Position numbers and translations under genes: made by a program. The notes under the pieces are model-generated. The model saw only the letters and a list, made by a program, of their open reading frames with translations, had not been told where the DNA came from and did not search any database. Shown piece by piece: positions 51,436 through 63,200 of a stretch of DNA of 64,000 bases. This stretch comes from Fallopia convolvulus. Taxonomy: Eukaryota; Streptophyta; Magnoliopsida; Caryophyllales; Polygonaceae. Numbering within the stretch: position 1 is the first letter of the stretch; every line of letters begins with the position of its first letter. Location of the stretch: NCBI GenBank assembly GCA_964016875.1, contig OZ024719.1:34706679-34770678 (forward strand), read 5' to 3'.

Positions 51436-52869
51436 CTTGCCTTCGTCAGATTCGTCCACTAATCCGGCTTCAAGTTGTCTCCCACTCCTCAAAGTGACAG
51501 CACTAACATTACGAATATTCGGGTTGACTCCTGTTTAAGAAGGAAGTTTACCCAAATCTCTTGCTTCTAGTTTGCTTACAGCTTCAGAGATTTGACTCAT
51601 CTGTCGTTCCAGGTTGTGAATGCTGGCTAATGTAGTATCTTGGAACTTCATTTTATTTTGAGTTAGTTGAGCCATACTATTTTGATGTTGAGTCATATTA
51701 TTTTGAAGAGTGAGATTACTTTGCACCAACATCTTCATCATGTCGTCCAAAGAAGTAGCGGCATTGTGATTATGTCCTTGAGGCCTTGGCACATATGGCT
51801 TAACTTGTTGAAACTGATCTTGTTGCTGCTTTGACTCAGGCTCTCTCCACCTGAAGTTATGATGATCTTTGCAGTCAGGGTTGTAGGTGTTTGAATAGGG
51901 GTCATTTCTTGGCTTCATTTGATACCCTCGAACTGCATTCACTTCCTCTTGTAGTGTAGGACATGAATCAGTCGGATGAAAGGCGTCATTACAGATTCCA
52001 CACGCCTTAGCCTATTGAGCAATACCCTTCAACTTCAATCGCCTCACTTCTTCTTTCAGCACATCAAAATCAGCTTGATCAATTGTAGAGTGAGAGTTGG
52101 CAGCTGACAAGTTTTTAGAACCTCTTCCAGTATATTGCCTAGACTCATCAGCCAGCGTAGAATATATTTCTAGAGCCTCGTCATAGGTTCTTTTCATGAT
52201 GTTTCCAGCACAAGAGGAATTGACCAATCGCATGTCATCCTCACGAAGTCCTCCATGGAGATAGAGAATAAGATCATGATTAGCATAACCATGGTAGGGA
52301 CAGCTCTTTACCAGCTTCTTGAAGCGCTCATAATATTCATAAAGCGACTCGTTGGGGAATTTCTCTATGTTACAAATCTGCTTCTTGAGTTGATTAGACT
52401 TGATTGGAGGGAAGTATTTGTCCAGAAACAACTTCTTCAAGTTTACCCAAGTAGTAACGCTTCCATGAGGTAGAGTATGATACCAGTCTTTAGCGGATTC
52501 TTTCAAAGAAAAAGAAAACGCTCTCAGCCTCATCTGTTCTTCAGAGGGACACATGCTGGTGCAGACATCAAGGAACTCATCAAGATGTTGAATGGGATCC
52601 TCAAGTGGAGTTCCGTTGAATTTTGGGAGTAGATGGACTACTCCTGTCTTGAGCTCAAACTTCACCCCATCACCAAGGGTTGGGAATTGCACTGCACGTG
52701 TAGGCTGATTCAGATTAGGACCTGTCAAGCACTCAAGAGTAACTCGATCACCCATTGTTCGGATTCCTTGCAGTAGTGCACGCACAACTCGACGAGTTCT
52801 GAAAAGAGTCCGTTCAATTTCTGCATCAAAAACAAGTGGTGAATTATTAGTAGCACGGGTGTGAACCAT
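51345..52869 (-). pseudogene. D gag
   Basis: ATG 52869 (MVHTRATNNSPLVF). The capsid region is clear: HLLPKFNGTPLEDPIQHLDE, SFSLKESAKDWYHTLPHGSV, LFLDKYFPPIKSNQLKKQIC. A TAG (52012-52014) cuts the frame just before a zinc-knuckle remnant ACGICNDAFHPTDSC; a TAA at 51535-51537 cuts it again. The frame then reads VTLRSGRQLE, a landmark upstream of protease, and enters the GC-rich motif cluster, where the frame changes. Confidence 0.9.
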
Positions 52870-52924
52870 AAGATAGGTTCACACCAAAATTGGCACAAAA
52901 ATTACACAAAAGACAATTATTGCC

Positions 52925-52942
52925 TCCCCGGCAACGACGCCA
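52925..52942 (-). promoter_or_regulatory. D primer-binding site
   Basis: Minus strand TGGCGTCGTTGCCGGGGA, three bases after the LTR end, one base different from the C PBS. Confidence 0.9.
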
Positions 52943-52945
52943 ATT

Positions 52946-54077
52946 TGATAGGCGTGAAATGGTCGTGCAAATCACGGCTATGCAAAAGAGTCCTAACAAC
53001 CTAAAGACTGTAGTCTTAGGGAAGTAAGGGTCGAATCCACATGGAGGAGATTTATCTTCCTATGTAAATTTTATGTCAATTAAAGTAAAAGGGTTTTTAG
53101 AATTAAACTAACTATTGAGCATGCAAAAACTAGCAAAGCAAATAAAGTTTGGGTTTTTATCAATTTAAGGAAACACTTAGTCAACCACAGATCCACATTC
53201 GTATGACAAGTTGATCATTGATTCACTCAATATCGCATGCATATGGAATTCCAATTCCTTTTCAAAGATAATTAATAGCACAACCAGATACTATCAATCC
53301 TAACTAATTGAATAACCCTAAAACTATCAAGAGTCAATTCAAAAGCAACATTAAGAATAGGAATATAATCAGGATACAATTCTAGCATAAAACAACCAAC
53401 TTTTATACTAGAATGCAATTTAACTCTCTTCTGCAATAGACTAGCACAACCAGTTACTGGTACAATGCAGGTTGCTACCATGAAATAGAGAAACTCAACC
53501 AGTAATTTCTCTAGATCTAGCAATTGAGATTCAATATCAACAACCCTAGAAATTGCTGAAATCAATCACATAAACAATTCAAACAAGAGAGTAAAATAAT
53601 TCCATGCAATAGATAAAGAGTAGAAATCTCACAACTGAAAGTCAAAATGAAGCTTCAAACTGTCTGACTAAGCAAAAGGGCTTAGTTCTCCATGAAAGGC
53701 TAAAACTCAAAGTCTGAAAGAGAAAATATGATAATAATGTCGAATGAGAGATGCAACTCTCTAAAACCTAATATATCAAACTAGGTCTAAAAAGTCTATC
53801 CAAAAATACATATATCTCGGATTAAAGCTGACATAAGAAGAGCCAATAGAAATAAAACACGTGGCACCATAAGGAATCTCGCGTTGGCAGGGGCGGCGGG
53901 TGCCGCCAGCAGCAAAACGCAAATGGCCGTCTTCTCTTCAATCCAGCTCTAAAACTCCAATAATATGCATCTTCGGATCTTCTTCTTCCTAGCTGTAGAT
54001 AGCATATAAAATACCTAAAAACACCATAAACTCATGCTAAAACTCCTCCTAAATACACAATATAATTGTGTATATCA
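52946..54077 (-). repeat. D 5' LTR
   Basis: 1132 bp, uninterrupted, followed by GAGAA (54078-54082). It pairs with 20046-20087 plus 32612-33701. Confidence 0.93.
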
Positions 54078-54082
54078 GAGAA

Positions 54083-55304
54083 TGCCTTCATCAATTCTTT
54101 TTATTTGTTCGAAAATGTTACCGAAAGTGTGTTTATTCCACTCTTTTGCTTTTGCTTTGAGCATTTGTGTTTTTTTTTATGAGGTTAAACACATATGATC
54201 CTCCCTCATTGTGCCACCAAGCTTGTTTTATGACATTTTGAAAGTCTTTCCTTTTGGTCCACATCATCTCAAATTCAAAGGGTTGAGTTTTGAGTGGATT
54301 CTCCGTTGGGAGATCAAACGAAATTGGGCAATGGTCTGAAGAGGAGAATACGTGATTTTTGGTAGCAATGGCAGGTACCATTGAACAATTTGATCACTAA
54401 CGAGGGTTCTGTCTAGTTTCTCAAAAATTGTATTTTCCAAGTTCTTCGATTTTCTCCACGTGAATTTATTCCCAATAGTGGGGATGTCACACACGTCGCA
54501 CTCGTTTTTAAAGTTAGTAGTCGGTCAAATCAAGATGGGTTCGGAATGGCGCCTCCGAGTTTCTCGTCAGGGTGTTGGATTTCACTAAAGTCACCCATGA
54601 TGATACACGGGAGGTTTTGGCTTTTAATAAATTCACTAAGATTCCTCCAAAATTGCTCTTTATCCTGCGCCCTTGGGGGGCGTAAGCAAAAATGATAATC
54701 ATCTTGTGTGATGTGTCCAAGTTCGTATATTGGAAGTCGATAAACCGATCGTCCTTGTGTATGGTTTCAATGGTTTCATTCGACAGTTGGTATCCTTTCC
54801 AAAGGATACACAAACCACCCGCAAACCCGGTAGCCGGGATAAATTCTAGGGAATCAAATCCAGCTTTTTGCCATACTTTGCAGTCTGGCGGTTCTTTCGC
54901 TTTCGTTTCAACAAGAGCAATGAGGTTAATGTTATTCAGGCGGCATAACGAGTTAATTTCAGTCCAAAAAGACCTTCGTTTGATGCCCCTACAATTCCAA
55001 AAGCAGACTTTCATAAGGAAACCGCTTTGGAGTGGTTTTTGGCCATTGTGTGCTCGGGTAGAGCCCAAATTGTTTGTAATATTAACATGCTTTTTGGCAT
55101 TATATTTTTGGTATTAGATTTTTTAGTCCCGGGATTATTGTTGGTACCTTTAGACTCCATGAGGAGATGGTACATGTGATATCGATAGTGCTTTTGAACT
55201 TGCCTTTTGGGCTTAAACATTTTACGTTGGATCACAACGGGTGTAGTGTTGAGTTGTTCCCAACCATACCAGACCAGCGTCTTGGCCACGAGAGGCATAA
55301 TCAC
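54083..55304 (-). pseudogene. LINE 2, 5' half: ORF1 end and endonuclease
   Basis: Minus strand. 55304-55014 gives the end of a first ORF (WYGWEQLNTTPVVIQRKMFK). From ATG 55014 an apurinic-type endonuclease begins: MKVCFWNCRGIKRRSFWTEI, then LIALVETKAK with the catalytic Glu, FAGGLCILWK, and after frameshifts SSDHCPISFDL with the terminal Asp-His. Upstream ORF1 parts, including the zinc knuckle, are not seen. The half joins 20045-17938 when D is removed. Confidence 0.87.
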
Positions 55305-56205
55305 AGGATAAATGTGATAAATTTCACTTTTAAACTCGAAATGTTTATTTTGTTTAATAACAATACTAAATTGAGGCTTGTTACAATCTACAGATTGTAA
55401 GCACTAGGACATTCGAGTTGTGAATATTGTTTGATTAAAAACACGTTTGCTACAATAACCATTGTCACACAGGCAATTCAAAACAGAGAAATTAAATTGC
55501 TTAAAAATGCCATAATAGGTTTTCTATCTTGGATTCCACCCTGGCTAAAACCAGAAGTTGTGGGTTTACCACCGGAAGTGCTTTTCTTTAGCATAGACAC
55601 AGGTTTGGTGCACAGTAGATGCCCTAACTGCAAGATTGTGTAAACAGGTTCCAAGGCTAACAATAAGTATAGCGAAGCCTGAAAACACTTCAAATAGGGA
55701 TAACAAAGGCCCTTGAAATCAAAGCACAAGGGAGCTGGCGAGTTCACCGTATCAACATAATACAGAGAAAGTAACAACACCATGCACAAACAGTGGATAA
55801 AAACAAAAAAATTGAACAAGGCCCAAAGGAGCTTAAACATGTTCAAAGTTAAACAAAAGGGTATGAGGGATTTAGGAGAGTCTAGGTTGAACAAAAAAGA
55901 GAGAGCACTGGATGAGAATTGTTGAAAACTGAACCAGAGATTGATTAAAACCAAGGGGAATCGATATTGCGGCAGGGATTGAATACGGCCCACGGACAGC
56001 CACCGCAGAAGCCGTCGAGAAGAGAGAAATGAGGATTCGCGCCTGAGTTTGCGCCAGAGATCGGTTACTGCCCAATGACGGCCGCCACATAGAAGCCGCC
56101 AGAAAGAGTGAAACGATGTAACACGCCTAGTCATTCCCCCAAGCAAAGCCACCAGCAGCACCCTCACCGCCGCCACCACAGAAAGCGCACCAGAGATGGA
56201 GGATG
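55305..56205 (-). other. Upstream part of LINE 2, with an unassigned ORF
   Basis: A 244-codon open frame (56212-55478, minus) has hydrophobic stretches (LLWALFNFFVFIHCLCMVLL) but no domain I recognise. It starts at the MITE boundary, so the start codon context is not native. It could be the LINE 5' UTR read by chance. I do not call a gene. Confidence 0.35.
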
Positions 56206-56213
56206 CCCCCAAA

Positions 56214-56890
56214 TAGGGGTGTCCAAATCCGGTTAACCGTGATTTCGGTTAACCGAAGTTCGGTTAACCATGATTTCGGTTAGTTAAAATCATGAACCGA
56301 AACCGAACCGTGAATCTCAGTTAACCGTAGTTCGGTTAACCAATTTTTCGGTTCGGTTTTCTCGGTTAACCGATAACCGTTTATGTAATTTTATCTTAAA
56401 TAATTAAGACTAAAATAATAAAATTTGAATAAAAAAAGTGATCAAACAGGACTTTTATTTTGAATATGCACTTATATCATATTGTTTTGGCTGTTATAAA
56501 CAAATATCGAGAGTATATACTATATTTTGTGGAATCAAATATTGTGTGTCTTAATTTTTATCCTATCAAATATAATAAGCGACTCTTATATCAATGTGAC
56601 GTGGAAAAATAGTGTGTAAATTGTTAAAATTGAAGAAGGAAAGACTAAACTATATACATTAACACCTTGAAGATCATAGAGTTTAGCCACTAAATAAATC
56701 AAAGATAACTAATATAGTAATATTTGAATAAAATATTAATATATTTTCGGTTTTTCTGTTAACCGTTATATGTAAAGTCGTGAGCCGAAACCGAACCGAT
56801 AAACCGAAAATATTTTCGGTTTGGTTAACCAAAAAAATAATCGGTTATTCGGTTCGGTTTTTCGATTTCGGTTTTTTACGGACACCCCTA
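56214..56890. mobile_element. hAT-type MITE, 677 bp
   Basis: Perfect 11 bp terminal inverted repeats TAGGGGTGTCC (56214-56224) and GGACACCCCTA (56880-56890). Flanks CCCCCAAA (56206-56213) and CCCCCAAG (56891-56898) match at seven of eight bases, the 8 bp duplication of hAT elements. The subterminal parts are full of CGGTTAACCG and GAACCGAAAC words on both sides. No transposase. AT-rich centre. Confidence 0.88.
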
Positions 56891-56898
56891 CCCCCAAG

Positions 56899-57331
56899 CG
56901 CGCCTCGGGACCGGTCGAGGCGAAATAAATTTGTAATCTTCCAAGCGAGATTTCTCCGGCACTTAATGCTTTTTTGATTTCACTTTTGATTTCGACTTTG
57001 GTTTTTTTCGAGCGTTCCGATGGCCGCCGAAAGCCTTAGCCGAAAGCTAGAAAGAGATCGACCTTGAGGGGTGTTTGGATGTGTTTCTGATTATTGACAT
57101 CCTCATACTTTTGATTCGAAACATCTGGGCGGATTTGTTGTTGGGGGCACCTTCAGAACTTTATTTGTGCTCAACTTCGATTGAACATCGGGACAAGATT
57201 GTGAGTTTCCCTTTAGAGATAGATCGGGGGTTGTGGGTGGATCTGGGCGAGTCCAAGGAGGCGGCGTTTCAAGCGTCGTAAGGTTTTTGGCCAGGGCGAG
57301 GGAGAGGATGCAGGCGCGTCCAAGCGCGTAG
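56899..57331. other. Unassigned DNA between MITE and F
   Basis: No gene seen. It may be part of the LINE 2 5' region or older host DNA. It ends with CGTAG, the presumed left target site of F. Confidence 0.4.
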
Positions 57332-58257
57332 TGATGTGATTCCATCGATGTCCGAGCCAAATATGGAGCACACTTCGGAACACTTGGAGGAGCAACACTT
57401 GGAGGAGCACACGTCGGAACACTTGGAGGAGCCTCGGCATACCCTAGACGCGCCAACAAGCTTGGATGGTGGCGCGCCCTTGCCTTCCGGTTTTGATGGT
57501 GCCAAAGCTCAAGGAACTACACCACCTTATCTAGGTCGTATTACGCGATCCCGAGCTAAGGCCATTCTATGTCAAGTGCAAGAAGAGCTCATGGGGTGTA
57601 GCTTTCCGAAAGAGTGCAATGAAGATGGTTGGAGTTTTATTCTACTTCATGGTTCTAAGTGACAATTCGACGGAAAGGACAATTATTAAGTTTTCGGGTT
57701 TTTGGGCTAATTTTTGTAATTTCCTTAAGTGAAGGGGCTAACTTTGTGAGGTTGCTTTCTAGGTTATATGGTCGTCCCCCTCACCCTTTGTTGCTAGACT
57801 TGGACGAAATTTGCTTCTCTTTTCCTTGCATTTTCAATTCGAAGTTCTTGTTTTGTTTCGTTCAATTCTCGTTGTTCAATTGTTGGTGAGTCATATCCGA
57901 CAATTTCGAGCATCCTAGTTTGTTTGAGAGCTTGGTGAGTCATATCCAAGTTATCAAGCATCCATATCCCCTTGTTCTCTCCATTTCGAACCATCATCCA
58001 TCTCGGAGGTTTCTGCACCATCTCAGTAAATTCGACATAACATTCAATCCGCTCATCATCTCGGTCTCATATTTTGAGGACTTCAACTAGACTCATAGAT
58101 CTAACTTCTCGAATTGGAATCACTCAATTTCGAGTTCGGACGAGGAAGATCCAGCCAGTTGAAGACGGGTCAGTTGCGTGGTGTTTGTTGTCGGAATTCT
58201 TTGGATTCTCGTGGCGATCTCTTTGCACCATCATCCCCTCCATCGATCCGGACATCA
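57332..58257 (+). repeat. F 5' LTR
   Basis: 926 bp. The first part (57336-57659) is an open frame that continues the polyprotein when read in the 3' LTR; it ends with GRITRSRAKAI..., a basic C-terminal segment. A repeated CACTTGGAGGAGC occurs at 57381, 57396 and 57420. Confidence 0.9.
57372..57436 (+). repeat. Short direct repeats in the F LTR
   Basis: CACTTGGAGGAGC starts at 57381, 57396 and 57420 (15 and 24 bp apart), twice preceded by CGGAA. It occupies the part of the LTR where B has its GTAC palindromes, but is not palindromic. Confidence 0.75.
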
Positions 58258-58259
58258 AG

Positions 58260-58272
58260 TGGTATCATAGCC
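58260..58272 (+). promoter_or_regulatory. F primer-binding site (initiator tRNA-Met)
   Basis: TGGTATCATAGCC, one mismatch from the standard TGGTATCAGAGCC, two bases after the LTR end, as in B. Confidence 0.88.
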
Positions 58273-59166
58273 ATGTGAAGGTATCGCCATCTAAACCTTG
58301 TTCCGACCTTGAATTTCCACTTGTTGCAAGGTTTTAGGTTCGAACTCTTTATTGGTTGCGTTGTGTTGTTGTGTGCGACCATAGTGTCCTTGTTGTGTGT
58401 TGTTGTGGTCGTTGCTTTGTCTTGATCTTGTGGTTGTCTTGGCCGAGTGTGTGTTCAGCCATGGCTGCAAACCATGCTCCAAAAACGTTCCAATAGAACA
58501 CCCAAAAGAGTTATCAAAAGTTGGTAGTTGAAAGGGTGCATTTGTTGCTTGAATTTAAGCCTTTCTTTAGTGTTGGTTTTAAGTGTGTCTTGCTGATTTT
58601 GCTGAGTTAAAAAAACGTGGGATTGAGGTCCAAACCAGCCTTGTTTGTTGTCATTACATGCTTGTTGTTGGCTACGGTGCTAGGATACGGGAACGACACC
58701 AAGACGAGACATCTTGTGTTGTTGTTTAAGTGTCTTGAAATTTTTTGTTGAATAATCAGAAAAACCTTGCCGGCGGCGAAAGCTAATAAGGGGCCAGGCA
58801 TAGAAAGAAAGATTAAAGACTAGAAAAACTTTGCCCGGCGGCGTAAAGCTAATAAGGGGTCGGGCACGGAAAGAGTAGTCATCTTGTAGTGCCTAGCAAA
58901 GGCCTACAAAGAGTAGTCGTCTAGTAGTGCCTAGCAAAGGCCTGCTCGAAACAAAAAAAAATTAATTAATTTGTAATACTTGGTGTTGAGTCTTGGTGGT
59001 TTAGTAGCTTCCTAGCATTGTTTTTCTAAGCAAGTGTGTGGTGAATTCTCTCTTTGTTGCCTTTGTTGTTTTTGCCTACTTGCAACTTGTCGGATTTTCA
59101 TCTCGGGCAAGTCTTGGTGATTAATTCGTGTGACCTCTATACCTTGATCTTTGCCTTGTTTTTACG
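58273..59166 (+). other. F 5' leader
   Basis: No gene. It has two tandem duplications: a block with GGCGGCG(T)AAAGCTAATA at about 58772-58800 and 58838-58860, and AGTAGTGCCTAGCAAAGGCC-type units at about 58875-58905 and 58915-58945. The first block is shared with B's leader. Confidence 0.7.
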
Positions 59167-60213
59167 ATGACAAGTGTAGGTGATGACAAGAATAAGGAAC
59201 AAGTTGAGGAGACGTCCACTAGTTCGGTGGCTGCCATGTTGCAAAACATGCAACAATCCTTGCAACAATCCATTGAGGCTTTGGGAACTAGGTTGACTGA
59301 TTTGGAGAGCCAAGTGCGAGGCCAAGATGATAGAGCACGGGTGTCTCATACGGGGGCTCTACCAAGTGTGCTACAAAGCGCTAACCAAGTGGAGTCGTTA
59401 CAAGAGGAGGCCTCTACTTCTTACTTGCCAAACTCGGAGGCGCAAGCATCCATCGGTGTGAGCACCTCCATGGGGATTATGCCTCCTTACATTCCTCCGA
59501 CGAGCTTCCACAATCCACACTTTGTGGCCAATTCCGGGGTAAGACCTTCATTTGCTACATTTCCTAATAATATTCCTATTAGTGCTACTAACTTGTCAGG
59601 TTATGGAGCGCCGAGCTATCAAGAGGTCAATCCTGCAACGGCTACTCAACCCCCACCTCTCTTGCATCTCCCAAGGCGCGGCCAACCTCCTAGAGGGCCG
59701 GCCAATGGTGGTGCCGGGCAGCCTTGGCATGGCGCGCCGGTGCAACAAGAAGAGCGGCCTCGGGATCCCCATTACGGCATCAAGCTGAACGTGCCGACAT
59801 TTTCGGGAACTTCCGACGCCGATGCCTGTCTTGATTGGCTTGCCAAGGTGGAGTCAATCTTTGACTTCTATGGCTATGATGATGCGAGGCGGGTGGCCAT
59901 GGCGGCCATACACTTCACCGACTTTGCTTACCAATGGTGGCTCGAGGACAAGGCTTTGAGGAGAGCACGTCGGATGCCTCAACTTAACACATGGCAAGAT
60001 CTAAGAGAGGCCTTAGAAGAGAGGTTCGTGCCTCAAGATTACACGGAGCACATCCATGCCAAGTTGGAGCAAGTGCGTCAAGGAAACCGGACTCCCGATG
60101 AGTTCTACAACGAGCTGCGTATGCTCATCTTTCGTTCCCGAGTACAACTTCCCAACGGGTATGTCATCTCTAAATTTGTCAATGGGTTAAATTTGGAACT
60201 AAAAATGTGGTGA
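59167..60213 (+). pseudogene. F gag, N-terminal and capsid part
   Basis: ATG 59167 (MTSVGDDKNKEQVEE). Order: a coiled coil (NMQQSLQQSIEALGTRLTDL), a Pro/Thr-rich linker, and the capsid core KLNVPTFSGTSDADACLDWL, FAYQWWLEDKALRRARR, LEERFVPQDYTEHIHAKLEQ. It stops at TGA 60211-60213. Comparison shows that the zinc knuckle and pol lie in frame 3 from just after, so one base was lost or two gained near 60207-60210. B gag is the same family. Confidence 0.9.
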
Positions 60214-63200
60214 GTATGCAGCATTTTAGTAGGGGTACCGATATTGAGCAAGTGCTTCATTATACCAACCATATCTACAAGCAACTTGCTCAACGGCGTT
60301 CGAGTTCAACCACTTCTCGAACGTGGCAGCCTTCATCCACGGCTCCTAAGGCACCACCAACTCAGTTTAGGAAGCCGGAAAAAAGGAAGGACTCGACTCC
60401 TCAACCGAGGAAAGAGTTTTCCCCACGTCCTCGGCAAGAAGGCGGTGTGAAGGCGAGCGACGTAAAGTGTTTCAAGTGCCTTGGACATGGGCATTATGCT
60501 CGGGATTGTCCCAACGAACGGAAGGTTCTTCTTAACTCCCAAGGGGAGTACGAGTATGAGGAAGAAGGGGCTGCGGAAGAGGAAGAAGAGAGCCCCGAGG
60601 TTGAGGAAGACGGCCTCCATGTCACCGCCGAGGAGGGTGAGTGCTTCGTGGTACAACGGACGCTTTTCATGACGGAGAACACCACCACACCTAGCCAACG
60701 AGAGGTTATCTTTCACACTCGATGCAAAATTATGGATAAGGTATGTAGTGTGATTATCGATAGCGGGTCTTGTTGTAATATTATTAGTCAAGAGGTGGTG
60801 GATCGCTTTTCCTTGAAAACTACTTGCCATCCTTTACCTTATCCTCTATGTTGGTTGAATTCTAATGCCCCGATCCAAGTCAAGGAAAGGGCTCGTATTT
60901 GCTTTTCTATAGGGCCTTACAAGGATGAGGTGGAGTGTGATGTGGTGCCGATGACCGCTTGTCATCTTCTTTTGGGGCGCCCTTGGCAATATGATAAGGG
61001 AGCTATTCATGATGGAGTCTCCAACGAGTATCACTTTCAAATGGAGGGAAAGAAGGTGACGTTGCACCCGATGACCCCCCATGAAATCATGTTGGACCAC
61101 GCAGCGAAGGAGCAAAGGAAGAAGCATGCGCTTCGAGAGGGAAAGAAGGACAAGAAGCTAGCTCTAGGCGGCCCTTCTACGCCCTTGGTTTTGGCCAAAC
61201 CGAAGGAGATTATTCATACTTTCAAGGGAAGTGGCGTTTGCGTTTTACTTGTTTTTCAAGAATCTTATTTATCTTCCCAAGAATTAGTTGATCTTCCTCC
61301 TTCCATATCTACTCTTTTGCAGGACTTTGAGGAGCTTTTCCAAGAAGAGGTGCCACCGGGACTACCACCGCTTAGGGGAATCGAGCATCAAATCGACTTT
61401 GTAACCGGTGCCACTCTACCGAACCGTCCATCCTATCGAGCCAATCCGGAGGAAACTAAGGAGCTTCAACGGCAAGTCCAAGAGCTCCTTGATAAGGGAT
61501 ATGTACGTGAGAGCCTCAGCCCGTGTGCCGTGCCCGTCATTCTTGTGCCTAAGAAGGACGGAACATGGAGGATGTGCGTTGATTGTCGAGCGATCAACAA
61601 TATTACTATCAAGTATCGTCACCTGATTCCGAGACTTGAGGATATGCTTGACGAGCTGCATGGGGCGAGTCTCTTCTCCAAAATTGATCTCAAGAGCGGA
61701 TATCATCAAATAAGGATGAAGGAGGGAGATGAATGGAAGACGGCGTTCAAAACCAAGCAAGGCCTATACGAGTGGTTGGTTATGCCCTTCGGATTAACCA
61801 ACGCTCCGAGCACTTTCATGCGCTTGATGAACCACGTCCTCCGCCCTTTTATTGGTAAGTTTGTGGTTGTATACTTTGATGATATTTTGATTTATAGCCA
61901 CGATTTATCATCCCATGTCGAGCACCTTAGGCAAGTGCTTGAAGCTTTGAAACGGGAACACCTATTTGCTAACTTCAAGAAGTGCCACTTTCGTTCGGAT
62001 CACGTGGTATTTCTTGGTTTTGTTGTGAGTAGGAATGGACTTCAAGTAGATGAAGAGAAGGTGAAGGCGATTCAAGAATGGCCAACACCGACAACTATGA
62101 CACAAGTCCGGAGTTTCCTTGGCCTAGCCGGTTTCTACCGCCGGTTTGTTCGTGATTTTAGTACCTTGGCTGCGCCTTTGACCTTCCTCACCAAGAATAA
62201 TGTTCCATTTATGTGGGGAGAGGCGCAAGAAGAGGCCTTTTCAGCCCTTAAGGCTAAGTTGACACAAGCGCCGTTGTTAGCTCTTCCCGACTTTGGCAAG
62301 ATGTTCGAGATTGAGTGTGATGCGTCGGGAATCGGGCTCGGTGGTGTGCTTATGCAAGAGGGACGTCCCATAGCCTATTATAGTGAGAAGCTTGGAGGTG
62401 CCGAGCTCAAGTACCCCACGTACGACAAAGAGCTACTTGCTCTTGTTCGAGTGCTAAGGGTGTGGGAGCACTATCTCTTGCCTCGGGAGTTTGTTATCCA
62501 TTCCGATCATGAGGCGTTGAAGTACTTGAGAGGGCAAGCAAAACTGAATCGGAGGCATGCCAAATGGGTTGAGTTCATTGAATCCTTTCCCTATGTCATC
62601 AAGCATAAGAAAGGCAAGGACAACGTCGTCGCCGACGCGTTGTCCCGGAGGTACGCTCTTTTATCCTTACTAGATGCACGATTGCTTGGATTTTCTTTCA
62701 TGAAGGAGTTGTATGCTCATGATGCTGAGTTTAGTGATATTTTTAATGCTTGTTTGAAGGGGGGAAGTCGGGATCAATTTTATTTGCATGATGGGTTTCT
62801 TTTTAAGGGAACTCGCTTGTGTGTGCCTAGTGGTTCAGTTAGGCGTTTGCTTATCCAAGAGGCCCATGGTGGTGGCCTCATGGGACATTTTGGTGTCATG
62901 AAAACTTTGCATATGCTTAGGGAACATTTCTATTGGCCTCACATGCTTAGGTCGGTAGAGAACTTTTGTGCTTCATGTGCTACATGTGTGCGTGCAAAGT
63001 CTAAAGTGCACCCTCACGGTTTGTATACCCCTTTGCCTATTCCTAGTGCCCCATGGGAGGATATTTCTATGGACTTTGTTTTGGGGTTTCCTAGGACAAA
63101 AAGGGGTAGGGAATCTATTTTTGTGGTGGTAGATAGATTTTCTAAGATGGCACATTTTATTGCTTGCCACAAAACCGATGATGTTGTTAATGTTGCCACT

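Larger units (their letters stand above)
20046..54077 (-). mobile_element. D: Athila-like element, host of nested E and C
   Basis: Flanked by GAGAA duplications (20041-20045, 54078-54082). The 5' LTR is on the right (52946-54077) and the 3' LTR on the left, the latter cut into 20046-20087 and 32612-33701 by E. In reading order: LTR, PBS for the tRNA used by Athila (TGGCGTCGTTGCCGGGGA), gag, protease-RT-RNase H-integrase, hairpin, ORF1-like gene (cut by C), 3' UTR, polypurine tract, LTR. Without insertions D is about 10.8 kb. All genes are broken. LTR copies differ at about 22 of 1132 sites by eye. Confidence 0.93.

Noticed and set aside
55478..56212. 244-codon ORF upstream of LINE 2
   Set aside because: It starts at the MITE insertion boundary and has no recognisable domain, so I list it only as a non-gene stretch.
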